Positions 27,550 to 35,428 of a stretch of 45,224 bases of DNA are shown one piece after another. The position numbers and the translations under genes were made by a program. The notes beneath the pieces are model-generated. The model was not told the origin of the DNA, searched no databases, and saw nothing but the letters and a program-made list of their open reading frames with translations. The first letter of the stretch is position 1. The number at the start of each line of letters is the position of its first letter. This DNA is from CAYUIS01 sp964444825 (GTDB lineage: Bacteria; Chloroflexota; Anaerolineae; B4-G1): positions 1-45,224 of the forward strand of contig CAYUIS010000027.1 in assembly GCA_964444825.1 (NCBI GenBank), written 5' to 3'.

Positions 27550-30534
27550 TCAATTCTCGATCAACTCGATCGATACGTGGGGCACGTTCATCGCATGCGC
27601 CAGCTCCTCCGCTGTTGTCTGGAGTGCCTGCTCGATATCCATAGTACGACGGATACGATCAATCACCTGACGGGTCAAACGCTCTTGCGCAGCTCGTTGC
27701 TGCGCCTGTTCCCACAACTGGGCCCGCTCCAGTGCGACGGCACCCTGGTCGCTCAGAGCCTCATACAGGCGCATAGCCACGTCTGAGAAAGGACCAGGAG
27801 TGGTCCGGAGTACGACAACTTGTCCAACCACAGTATCCCTGAGGCGTAATGGGATGTTTGCCAGCGCTCTCACGCCCGTCGCGACAAAGACCCGGCGCGC
27901 GCTCTCGGGCAGATTCTCATCTTGGTCCACATCCGCCACGGTCAACAGTGTACTGATCATCTCGAAAGGAAAGGGGCTCTCCTCAATGGGCAAACGTGTA
28001 CCAGGTTGGAACCTGATCTCCCGGTCTTGGCGCCACACACCACGATACAAAAGAGCCCGCGGTTCACCGGAGGGCGAGAATTCAAACTCCACCACGGTAC
28101 ATCCATCCGCCCCCGTCTCGGCCACAGAGGCAATGATGCAGTTTGCGACTTCGTTGATCGTCGTCGCCTGGGCTAGGCTGCGACTGAGACGATAGATGGG
28201 ACTGCTCACCTCCAACAGCCGCGCCTCCTCCGAGACCTGCCGGGCGTTTTCGATAGCGATTGCGACCTGGTTGGCCATACTCTGTAGCGCCCGCACATCG
28301 TCATCATCAAAGGCCGCTTCCTCCGTGGATTGGACATTCAACACACCCAGAAGCCGATCGCCCAACAACATCGGTAATGTCATCTCAGACCGCGTATGGG
28401 GTAGGAGAGGGTTAGCAAAGCGGACAGCGTCTTCCTCGGCATACAGCGCCACCCGCGGCTGGCGATGAAAAGCCGTCCAGCCGACCATACTGGTCTCGCC
28501 CACAGCCAGCCGGTGTCCCTCCGACTTCATCTGTGCCCCCGCCTCTCCTGTTGCCTCCCGCAGGACGGCCCATTTCCCGGATTCGTCCAGCAAAAAGATG
28601 CCGGCGTGATAGAAACCGAAGCGGTCCCGAATTAGATTCACGGCCTTGCGAAACAGCTCCTCTACATTAAAGATCGAGATGATCGCCTGTGCCACCTCGG
28701 CGCTGGTCTCCAGGTGTATGGCCCGGCGCTGAATGGCAAAGTTGGCGTCCTGAAGCGACTTTGTTCGTTCATCCACTTCCTGAACGAGAAGGGCACCCCT
28801 CAATGCACTGCTGAGGTATCCCCTCAACGTCTCGTAAACATATCCATCCTGGGGACCTACCTCGAAGAGCGCAAATCCGAGCTGATCTTCCATAAGGTAG
28901 AGCGGTTCGACCACCATCGTATAGTGCTCTCCAGACCCGTCCTTGGGCAATAGTCCGCTTGGCACCAGTTGGCGGGAGAAAAAGACCCGCGCGTCGGCCT
29001 CTAGTCCAACGTGTCCATATTCATCATAAGCCAAGATCAACTCTGACGTCTCAGTAGGTGCTCCGTGTCCCTTGTACAGGGATAGATAGCAGCGTGGGAT
29101 GCCCACTCGTGGCAGATCTCGAATCACGACGTCCATCAGCTCTCCCATATCAAAAGCCGTGATCAGCGCTTGCCCAATCTCGCGAATCGTCTGAGCCTGT
29201 TGCTCCCGTAGGGATCCCAGGTGTGCTTGTGCTCGCTCCGCCATCTCTCCGATCAACACCCTTGCCTGCTGCCACAGATCCTCGGCACGAATCAAGTCCT
29301 CGCTCTCAAGCAGGTAGGGCAGCACGTACTGACGCAGCGCGGATATCACTCCCTGCCATGCGCCCACGTCATCCCCCGCACTCATCACCTGCCGCATTAC
29401 AATGTCCAATGCGGACAGAAAGACGCCCTCCGACTCACCGTTCAGTTCAGCCTGGAAGGAATCCAGCAGTTGCTCTGCCCATCCAACGATGACGCCGGTG
29501 GATGGCCCCGTCACCGTGTGCACCATCTTGAACAGGACATCCTCCCGCTGTGATGCAAGGGCCGTATCGAGGGATTCGTTCACCTTGTTGACATGTCCCA
29601 CAGCCGCCTGCGCCACCGCCTGAGACAGACAACCACACGACTGGCGGACCACCAATCTGGTAGGCACGATCACCTGTTCCGGTACCACCCCTCCAGCCAG
29701 CATCGTGAACAACGTTTCGACCGCCCGTTGCCCCAATTCGTGCGCCGGCTGCCTTACAGTAGTCAACGATGGAACAGCAGTCCTGGATGCGATGACATCA
29801 CCGAAGCCTGCCACAACCACATCATACGGCACGCGGATTCCCCGCCGCTGCAATTCCCCCAAAGCACCAAGAGCCATATTGTCGTTGGCCGCCACCACAG
29901 CATCAAAGTCCACTTGGAACTCGTCCACCAGAAGGCGAATGGCCTCGATCCCCGAGGACAGTGAAAAGTCTCCGGGTACGGCCAGGGCCGAATCGGGTCG
30001 CAGACCGTACTCTGTTAGCACATCGGTGTAGGCCAGGTATCTCTGCTCTGCATCCTCGTTTCCCTCTGGCCCTCGGATAAAGGCCACGCGGCGATAGCCG
30101 TGAACCTGGGTCAGGTGGGCAATCACACTCCGCGTTCCACCATAGTTGTCTACCACCACACTAGGAATAGCCTCTTGGGTGAGCCCAACACTGACGATTG
30201 GCAGAGGATGGTAGCGCCCGCAAAAGGCCTTGAACTCTTCTGGGGACACATAGCTCGCTAGCGAACCGGTGACCACCAAGCCGTCGACGTTATCTGCCGT
30301 TGCCAGGTCGTAGGCCGCGTTCCGCTGGCTCTCGAATCCGTTAATAGACGAGAACCGCAATGAGCCCCCTACAAAGCAGATCAGATTCGCATCCTGACGC
30401 TGGCACCCCTCAGCGACCCCGTTCCATATCGCGGACTCGTATCCCCCCGTATCCCCGATGTCTGTGGTCAGCAAACCAACTGTCGGACGGGATTCACCCT
30501 CTCGGGATTGCTTATTCTCCATAGTGTTTATCAC
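27550..30534 (-). CDS. Cytoplasmic LacI-type ligand-binding domain fused to three GAF domains
   Basis: The 994-residue product lacks both a signal peptide and a LacI helix-turn-helix. Residues 17-300 form a LacI/GalR-type periplasmic-binding-protein fold: TVGLLTTDIG at the start, DNYGGTRSVIAHL and AANDNMALGAL in the usual places, ending in VVRQSCGC. A helical region (305-445) leads to a divergent GAF (450-580), GAF2 (610-765, with HTRSEMTLPM), GAF3 (790-942) and the shared tail (949-994). Binding domains of this kind without HTH are known at the N-terminus of some cytoplasmic signalling proteins and usually bind sugars or nucleosides. The GTG start at 30534 overlaps the upstream TGA (GTGA); an ATG at 30522 is the alternative start. 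Confidence 0.88.
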   Translation of the reverse strand: MINTMENKQSREGESRPTVGLLTTDIGDTGGYESAIWNGVAEGCQRQDANLICFVGGSLRFSSINGFESQRNAAYDLATADNVDGLVVTGSLASYVSPEEFKAFCGRYHPLPIVSVGLTQEAIPSVVVDNYGGTRSVIAHLTQVHGYRRVAFIRGPEGNEDAEQRYLAYTDVLTEYGLRPDSALAVPGDFSLSSGIEAIRLLVDEFQVDFDAVVAANDNMALGALGELQRRGIRVPYDVVVAGFGDVIASRTAVPSLTTVRQPAHELGQRAVETLFTMLAGGVVPEQVIVPTRLVVRQSCGCLSQAVAQAAVGHVNKVNESLDTALASQREDVLFKMVHTVTGPSTGVIVGWAEQLLDSFQAELNGESEGVFLSALDIVMRQVMSAGDDVGAWQGVISALRQYVLPYLLESEDLIRAEDLWQQARVLIGEMAERAQAHLGSLREQQAQTIREIGQALITAFDMGELMDVVIRDLPRVGIPRCYLSLYKGHGAPTETSELILAYDEYGHVGLEADARVFFSRQLVPSGLLPKDGSGEHYTMVVEPLYLMEDQLGFALFEVGPQDGYVYETLRGYLSSALRGALLVQEVDERTKSLQDANFAIQRRAIHLETSAEVAQAIISIFNVEELFRKAVNLIRDRFGFYHAGIFLLDESGKWAVLREATGEAGAQMKSEGHRLAVGETSMVGWTAFHRQPRVALYAEEDAVRFANPLLPHTRSEMTLPMLLGDRLLGVLNVQSTEEAAFDDDDVRALQSMANQVAIAIENARQVSEEARLLEVSSPIYRLSRSLAQATTINEVANCIIASVAETGADGCTVVEFEFSPSGEPRALLYRGVWRQDREIRFQPGTRLPIEESPFPFEMISTLLTVADVDQDENLPESARRVFVATGVRALANIPLRLRDTVVGQVVVLRTTPGPFSDVAMRLYEALSDQGAVALERAQLWEQAQQRAAQERLTRQVIDRIRRTMDIEQALQTTAEELAHAMNVPHVSIELIEN

Positions 30535-32972
30535 TCACTCTTCGCCCTCTGGCTTATAGGCAGAGAGAAGGTAAAGGTTGAACCCTGTCCCACCTCACTC
30601 TCCACCCAGATGCTCCCCCCATGCATCTCCACGAATTCCCTGCTCAGGGCCAGTCCCAGGCCAGCGCCGTTCGGTCGCCGACCCTGTTCCAGGTTTCCCT
30701 GCTCGAACCGCTGAAAGATCCTGTCAAAGTCATCGGAGGGAATACCCCAGCCGGTGTCACTCACGCTAACCAACACCTGTTCATCGGCCATCTGCGTCCG
30801 TACGGTAATGGTTCCCTGCTGTGTGAATTTGGCTGCATTGGTCAGAAGCCGCAACAGCACCTGCCGGATGCGCGTGGCATCCGCTTCCACGGTGGGCAAG
30901 TCAGGCGGAATCTCTTGCCGCAGCTCGACCTCTTTATCGCGCACCAGCGCGCTTGCGGTTGCCATCACACTGCTAATCAGATCAGCCAGGTTCACATCCC
31001 TGAACTCTAGTTCCATCATCCCAGCTTCAATGTGGGAGATGTCCAGCAGATCGTTGATCAAGCCCAGTAGATGCTGTCCATTATGATAGATGATGTCCGC
31101 ATCCGCCTGCTGCTGTTCGTTCAGAGGTCCACCGATCCCCTTGAGCATCAAACGGGAAAAGCCGATGATGTTGGTGAGAGGAGTGCGCAACTCGTGGGAC
31201 ATGTTTACCAAAAACCGCCGTTTCGACTGATCCAGCTCCCGCAGCCGCTTGGCCGCCTCCCGCTCAGTAATATAGGTGCGGGCATTCTCCAGCGCAATGG
31301 CGATCTGATTAGCGACGTTCTGCAAGACCGATACATCATCCGTCCCAAAGTCCTCTTCCTCGGCACTCAGTATGTCGAGCACCCCAATGATCTGATTGCC
31401 CATCTTGAGCGGCAGCGCTGCCTCTACACGCACATAGGGGGAGAGAAAGGTCTCCTCTGCTCCCTCTGAGCCACACCTAACGAGACATGGCTCTCCCCTC
31501 ATCGCGGCCTGACCCACTGCCCCTTCACCCTCAAGAGACGCCGGCTTGCTCTTGGCTGCCCTCACCTCTTCACTACCGCCGGTTGCCTCCTTGAGTATCG
31601 CCCATTTGCCGCTTTCATCCACTAAGTAGATGCCGACATAATAGCAGGAGAAAAAGCTATCGTACACCAGTTGCACGACTTCTCGCAAAAGATGGTCTGG
31701 CTCCAAGATGGACGTGATCGCCTGGCTGACCTCAACGGTAGTACCCAGTTGGATGGCCCGGCGCTGGATCTGATAATTGGCTTTTTGCAGCAGGGCTGTG
31801 CGTTGAGCGACCTTCTCCTCCAGATCGTCGTACAGGGCCTTTAGTTCCGCTGCCATACGATTGAACACGTATGCAAGTATGCCGATCTCGTCCCGCGATT
31901 TGACGGGAACACGCTGGGCCATATCCCCTTCAGCAATACGAAGCGCTGACTCGGTCAACTGCACAATTGGACGTGTGATCTGGCGGGTGACGACCGCAGC
32001 GATAACGGCCGTAACCAGTGCCACCCCCAGCGTGGCACCGACGACGGCAGCGATCACATTGTCCATAGGAGCAAAGGCTTCTTGCTGAACCTGCTCCGCC
32101 ACTAGCACCAACCCCAAGTCTGGCATCCAGCGATAGACCCCAATGACCGGGACACCGGCATAGTTGGTATTCAGACCTTCCATATGCTCTCCAGACAGGG
32201 CAGACTCAATACCTGGGCTAGTCAGCTTCTGTCCATTGGACAGTGCTCGCCCATCAGTGTGCACCAGATACACTTCCCCTATCGTTTCCAGTTCAGCGGA
32301 TGTATGGATGATTGAGACCAACTCGCACGGGTTGAACCAGCCCACCAGTGTTCCAAGAACCCCCTCATCAAATGGTGAAGCGACGATGGGCTGACTGGCC
32401 ACCAGGCCCCCAGCGTTCTGCTCAAACGATGTTGACCGCAAACAGGCCAACTGCTCAGGGGTGTAGCTAGGAGCTTGCTCTGGGGACAAGTCCTCAACGC
32501 CAATAGAGAGCAACACCTGATCGGTGTCATCAAGCACGGCCAACCGAGAGAAAACCAAATCGTGTGCCAAGAGTGCTCGCAACTGGGCGGCAAGTGAATC
32601 GCGGACGGTGTCTTCACCGGACGTCTTGTGGATCAAAGCCTGCGCACTCTCCTGTACACTCGGCAAACCCGCCATCAGTCTCAAATCTCCGGCCCCCTCG
32701 CCAACCCATTGGCGGATTTGAAGCTCCAATAGGGCAGAGACGGACGACAGTTTTGCGGTGACCTCACGCTGAATATCGTCCCGCTCACGTTGAGTTGCAT
32801 ACCACGTGATAGCGCTCAACGGCACGATGGCGAGCACCAGAAAGGCTGTCAGCAGCGTTCTGCCCAAGCCTCCCCGCATGCCAGTCGTTGGGATCCGTGG
32901 CCGCTCCTTCGAGTCTGGCTGCGGTGCCGGCATTTGAAGTTCATCCCCCGAGCGTACGACTGCGGTGCTCAT
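30531..32972 (-). CDS. CACHE-HAMP-GAF sensor histidine kinase
   Basis: The product has 813 residues. TM1 is at 38-58; an extracytoplasmic CACHE-like domain at 65-300; TM2 at 306-329; HAMP at 330-380; GAF at about 412-565 (with RVEAALPLKMG); HisKA with H593 in NMSHELRTPLTN; HATPase_c with N712, DTGWGIP at 739-745 and a GAGLGLAL glycine box. In the N-box the usual first asparagine is R708. This is the only membrane receptor in the operon that carries its own kinase. Its GAF is of the same subfamily as the others, but it lacks the truncated-GAF tail. It starts 3 nt after the stop of a single-domain response regulator, the likely phosphoacceptor. Confidence 0.92.
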   Translation of the reverse strand: MSTAVVRSGDELQMPAPQPDSKERPRIPTTGMRGGLGRTLLTAFLVLAIVPLSAITWYATQRERDDIQREVTAKLSSVSALLELQIRQWVGEGAGDLRLMAGLPSVQESAQALIHKTSGEDTVRDSLAAQLRALLAHDLVFSRLAVLDDTDQVLLSIGVEDLSPEQAPSYTPEQLACLRSTSFEQNAGGLVASQPIVASPFDEGVLGTLVGWFNPCELVSIIHTSAELETIGEVYLVHTDGRALSNGQKLTSPGIESALSGEHMEGLNTNYAGVPVIGVYRWMPDLGLVLVAEQVQQEAFAPMDNVIAAVVGATLGVALVTAVIAAVVTRQITRPIVQLTESALRIAEGDMAQRVPVKSRDEIGILAYVFNRMAAELKALYDDLEEKVAQRTALLQKANYQIQRRAIQLGTTVEVSQAITSILEPDHLLREVVQLVYDSFFSCYYVGIYLVDESGKWAILKEATGGSEEVRAAKSKPASLEGEGAVGQAAMRGEPCLVRCGSEGAEETFLSPYVRVEAALPLKMGNQIIGVLDILSAEEEDFGTDDVSVLQNVANQIAIALENARTYITEREAAKRLRELDQSKRRFLVNMSHELRTPLTNIIGFSRLMLKGIGGPLNEQQQADADIIYHNGQHLLGLINDLLDISHIEAGMMELEFRDVNLADLISSVMATASALVRDKEVELRQEIPPDLPTVEADATRIRQVLLRLLTNAAKFTQQGTITVRTQMADEQVLVSVSDTGWGIPSDDFDRIFQRFEQGNLEQGRRPNGAGLGLALSREFVEMHGGSIWVESEVGQGSTFTFSLPISQRAKSE

Positions 32973-32975
32973 CGA

Positions 32976-33386
32976 TCACTCCAGGTCCCAGATCTCCTCT
33001 CCCTGCAAGATACTCCGAATCTGATTGGGAAAACGATCCGGGTCGATGGGCTTGCCGATAAACCCATTAAAGCCCGCCTCGCGGGCACGCTCCATATTGC
33101 TTTTGGATACGTCGGCGGTCACGGCGACGATGAGGGCATCCATAAAACGCGGATGAGCACGCAACCTCTCGTGGACATGGTATCCATCCTCCTCAGGAAG
33201 GAAAATATCCATCAGAATCAAGTCAATCTGTGGCAGTGACTCTGCAAACTCTAGAACCTGCCAGCCAGAGGCTTTCCACTCGCATTTTTTCACCCCGAGA
33301 AATGCCAGCAGGCGCGTGATCAACACAAAATTCTGAACGTTATCCTCTACCACGAGAATCGTAGCATCCTTCGGTTGTATTCCCAT
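32976..33386 (-). CDS. Single-domain response regulator (REC)
   Basis: The 136-residue product is a stand-alone receiver: acidic residues E14/D15, phosphoacceptor D60 in LILMDIFLP, T90, and K112 in IGKPIDP. There is no output domain, so it should work in phosphotransfer or by protein contact, like the CheY/Spo0F kind. It lies between another REC gene (8-nt gap) and the CACHE histidine kinase (3-nt gap), its probable partner. Confidence 0.93.
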   Translation of the reverse strand: MGIQPKDATILVVEDNVQNFVLITRLLAFLGVKKCEWKASGWQVLEFAESLPQIDLILMDIFLPEEDGYHVHERLRAHPRFMDALIVAVTADVSKSNMERAREAGFNGFIGKPIDPDRFPNQIRSILQGEEIWDLE

Positions 33387-33394
33387 AATGGCCT

Positions 33395-33781
33395 CTAGAA
33401 GCGGTTCTTGTTCAATGCGGCCCTTACCTGGTCAGGCAGTTGGTCCACATCAATTGGCTTCTGGATATAGTCGTCGCACCCTGCCTCCAGGGTGCGCTCC
33501 CGATCCCCGTGCATCACGTTGGCCGTGACCGCCAGGATTGGTATCTCTTGCAGGCCAGGCGTGCTGCGAAAGCGCTTAGCCAGATCATAGCCGTCAATCT
33601 CGGGCAAGTTGATGTCCAACAGGATCAGGTCCAGATCCTGATGCATCCTAGCAGCCATCTCCAATCCGGCCAGGCCATCAGTCGCCTCCATCACGGCAAA
33701 ACCCTCTGCTTCCAGGACACGCTTGACTAGCATACGGTTCCCGGGCTCATCTTCAATGTAAAGGATGCGAATATCATTCAT
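33395..33781 (-). CDS. Single-domain response regulator (REC), first gene of the signalling operon
   Basis: From the ATG at 33781 the product has 128 residues: E10/D11, phosphoacceptor D56 in LILLDINLP, T86, K108 in QKPIDVDQ. It resembles the receiver of the REC-histidine kinase at the far end of the operon (both have a C-D/T-x-Y-I-x-KPIDVD stretch). The 33781 start is preferred over an in-frame start 45 nt upstream because an AGGGGG site lies about 9 nt before it and the protein then begins at the usual first strand of a receiver. The predicted promoter is about 62 nt upstream. Confidence 0.92.
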   Translation of the reverse strand: MNDIRILYIEDEPGNRMLVKRVLEAEGFAVMEATDGLAGLEMAARMHQDLDLILLDINLPEIDGYDLAKRFRSTPGLQEIPILAVTANVMHGDRERTLEAGCDDYIQKPIDVDQLPDQVRAALNKNRF

Positions 33782-33826
33782 CAGATGCGTCCCCCTGTCG
33801 GTACTGGTGTAACATGGCAAGGTCAT

Positions 33827-33842
33827 GACACAGAAAGGTGTC
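33827..33842. repeat. Inverted repeat at the 5' end of the signalling-operon transcript
   Basis: GACAC and GTGTC arms (33827-33831 and 33838-33842) flank a 6-nt centre. They lie immediately downstream of the predicted transcription start (about 33843, minus strand). This position suits a repressor operator or a 5' RNA hairpin. Confidence 0.45.
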
Positions 33843-33849
33843 GCTTTTC

Positions 33850-33878
33850 ATTATAACAAATTCAGTTCGTCGTGACAT
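33850..33878 (-). promoter_or_regulatory. Promoter of the 13-gene signalling operon
   Basis: On the minus strand a perfect -10 TATAAT (33850-33855), preceded by the extended -10 TG with one base between, lies 17 nt from an ATGTCA -35 element (33873-33878, four of six matches). The predicted start is near 33843. I saw no other equally good promoter within the operon gaps that I inspected. Confidence 0.65.
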
Positions 33879-33887
33879 TGCCTCTCC

Positions 33888-33909
33888 GTTACAGATTGGT
33901 TACAGTTTG
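33888..33909. promoter_or_regulatory. Tandem 11-bp direct repeat between the divergent promoters
   Basis: GTTACAGATTG and GTTACAGTTTG follow each other with no gap: a 7-bp conserved part and a 4-bp AT-rich part, twice. This is the geometry of OmpR/PhoB-type response-regulator sites. It lies just upstream of the signalling-operon -35 element and about 45 bp upstream of the -35 of the divergent mutase operon. Confidence 0.5.
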
Positions 33910-33953
33910 AACGCCCGAAAAGTGCGGGGGAGGGAGGCGTTTTCTGACCTTGC

Positions 33954-33982
33954 TTCACAACTCACTGGAACTGATGTATAAT
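33954..33982 (+). promoter_or_regulatory. Promoter of the mutase-MeaB operon
   Basis: TTCACA (33954-33959, five of six) and a perfect TATAAT (33977-33982) are separated by 17 nt. The predicted start near 33989 lies after the alternative GTG codon at 33988. It therefore supports translation from the ATG at 34027. Confidence 0.75.
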
Positions 33983-34026
33983 CCGCCGTGACCCAATCAC
34001 GATTATGGCAAGGAGCAACAAGCCTG

Positions 34027-34425
34027 ATGAGCGAGCGACTTCGCATTCTGATAGCCAAACCTGGCCTCGACGGCCACGACCGGGGAGCCAAGATCATCGC
34101 CCGGGCACTGCGCGACGCTGGGATGGAAGTGATCTATGCTGGGCTGCGACAGACACCAGAGATGATCGTGGAAGCAGCCCTGCAGGAGGATGTTGATGGC
34201 GTAGGTCTTAGCATCCTATCAGGTGCCCATATGACACTCGTGCCTCGGGTGCTGGATGGACTACGGGAAGCCGGGTTGGACCAGGTCAAGGTCTTTGTCG
34301 GCGGCATCATTCCGGACGCGGACGTCTCGACACTGAAAGATATGGGAGTGGCCGGCATTTTTGGACCAGGCACCAGCACCCAGACAGTGTCAGAGTTCAT
34401 CCACCAGCAATTGACCGAGGGCTGA
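34027..34425 (+). CDS. Methylmalonyl-CoA mutase-type B12-binding subunit
   Basis: The 132-residue product is a free-standing cobalamin-binding domain of the acyl-CoA mutase type. D15-x-H17-x-x-G20 in GLDGHDRG supplies the axial histidine ligand, with LSILSGAH and GGIIPDAD further on. In Chloroflexota and archaea this domain is often a separate small subunit that joins a catalytic subunit to rearrange methylmalonyl-CoA, ethylmalonyl-CoA or isobutyryl-CoA. No catalytic subunit gene is present in the window. The start at 34027 follows AAGGAG and agrees with the promoter position. MeaB follows after a single nucleotide, which supports a mutase role. Confidence 0.92.
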   Translation: MSERLRILIAKPGLDGHDRGAKIIARALRDAGMEVIYAGLRQTPEMIVEAALQEDVDGVGLSILSGAHMTLVPRVLDGLREAGLDQVKVFVGGIIPDADVSTLKDMGVAGIFGPGTSTQTVSEFIHQQLTEG

Positions 34426-34426
34426 A

Positions 34427-35380
34427 GTGGAAGCAGCTTCGGCTCTAGCAACCAAGGCTCTCGATGGAAATCGGTACGCGCTGGCCCGACTCATCTCGCT
34501 GGTTGAAGACGATAGCGGTGACGCCCGCGCTGCTTTGAGAGCCATCTATCCCCATACCGGCCACGCTCACATTATCGGCGTGACCGGTGCGCCCGGCACC
34601 GGCAAATCCACACTGGTCAACGAATTGGCCAAGGCGCTGCGCGCTCAGACCACCACGGTGGGCATCGTGGCGGTTGACCCAAGCAGCCCCTTCACAGGGG
34701 GGGCGATGCTAGGAGATCGAGTACGGATGCGCGATCTGGCTGGGGATCCCGGCATCTTTATCCGCAGTATGGCCACGCGAGGCAGTCTGGGAGGGCTCGC
34801 GCGGGCCACAAGCGACGTAGTCAAATTGCTCGATGCAGTCGGGTTCGCCGTCATACTGGTCGAGACGGTGGGAGCCGGCCAGGCAGAGGTGGATATCGCG
34901 CGCACCGCCCATACGACCATCGTCATCGAAGCGCCGGGGATGGGGGATGAGGTGCAGGCCCTAAAGGCTGGCCTTATGGAGATCGCCGACGTTCTGGTGG
35001 TCAACAAGGCGGACCGGCCTGGTGCGGCCCGGACCGCTCGGGCGCTGGAACTCGTAATCAATCTCAATACGACCCGCAGCCAGACCGGAGACAATGCCTG
35101 GCAGCCGCCCATCGTGCAGACCATTGCCCTGGACGGCACCGGCGTGGCGGAGGTGTTGGAAGCGACGGCGGCACACCGGAAGCACCTGATCACCACCGGA
35201 ATGTGGGCCCGTCGTGAGCAAGTCCGGGTTGAGACAGAACTCTACAATATCCTCCAACAGGAACTGCTCGGTCGGGTCATAGCCCAGGCAGGGGAAGAGC
35301 AGATGCAGGATTGGGTGGCACGTATTGTGGCCCGAGAGGTGGACGTCTACACAGCCGTGGGAACCATCATAGGGAAGTAG
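34427..35380 (+). CDS. meaB: MeaB/ArgK-family GTPase (mutase chaperone)
   Basis: The 317-residue product has the P-loop GAPGTGKST at 54-62, VAVDPSSPF (D84), GAMLGDRVRM, the switch-like VETVGAGQAEVDI and the guanine-specificity motif NKAD. Family knowledge: MeaB (also annotated ArgK) gates adenosylcobalamin loading and protects B12-dependent acyl-CoA mutases from inactivation. The GTG start lies 1 nt after the stop of the B12-binding subunit, so the two are co-translated. Length is normal for the family. Confidence 0.95.
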   Translation: MEAASALATKALDGNRYALARLISLVEDDSGDARAALRAIYPHTGHAHIIGVTGAPGTGKSTLVNELAKALRAQTTTVGIVAVDPSSPFTGGAMLGDRVRMRDLAGDPGIFIRSMATRGSLGGLARATSDVVKLLDAVGFAVILVETVGAGQAEVDIARTAHTTIVIEAPGMGDEVQALKAGLMEIADVLVVNKADRPGAARTARALELVINLNTTRSQTGDNAWQPPIVQTIALDGTGVAEVLEATAAHRKHLITTGMWARREQVRVETELYNILQQELLGRVIAQAGEEQMQDWVARIVAREVDVYTAVGTIIGK

Positions 35381-35382
35381 CC

Positions 35383-35410
35383 CGTCGTTTCCTCTGATCG
35401 TCGAACGACG
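35383..35410 (+). terminator. Inverted repeat after meaB
   Basis: CGTCGTT (35383-35389) and AACGACG (35404-35410) can pair around a 14-nt loop in the 48-nt gap between meaB and the acetyltransferase. No T-run follows, so this may be an attenuator, or chance, rather than a true terminator. Confidence 0.25.
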
Positions 35411-35428
35411 CCTATCATTTGGAGAGAC

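Noticed and set aside
8284..30534. Phytochrome-type bilin-binding GAF domains
   Set aside because: The GAFs lack the chromophore cysteine context and other phytochrome signatures; the recurring IGWC/VGWC cysteine sits elsewhere in the fold.
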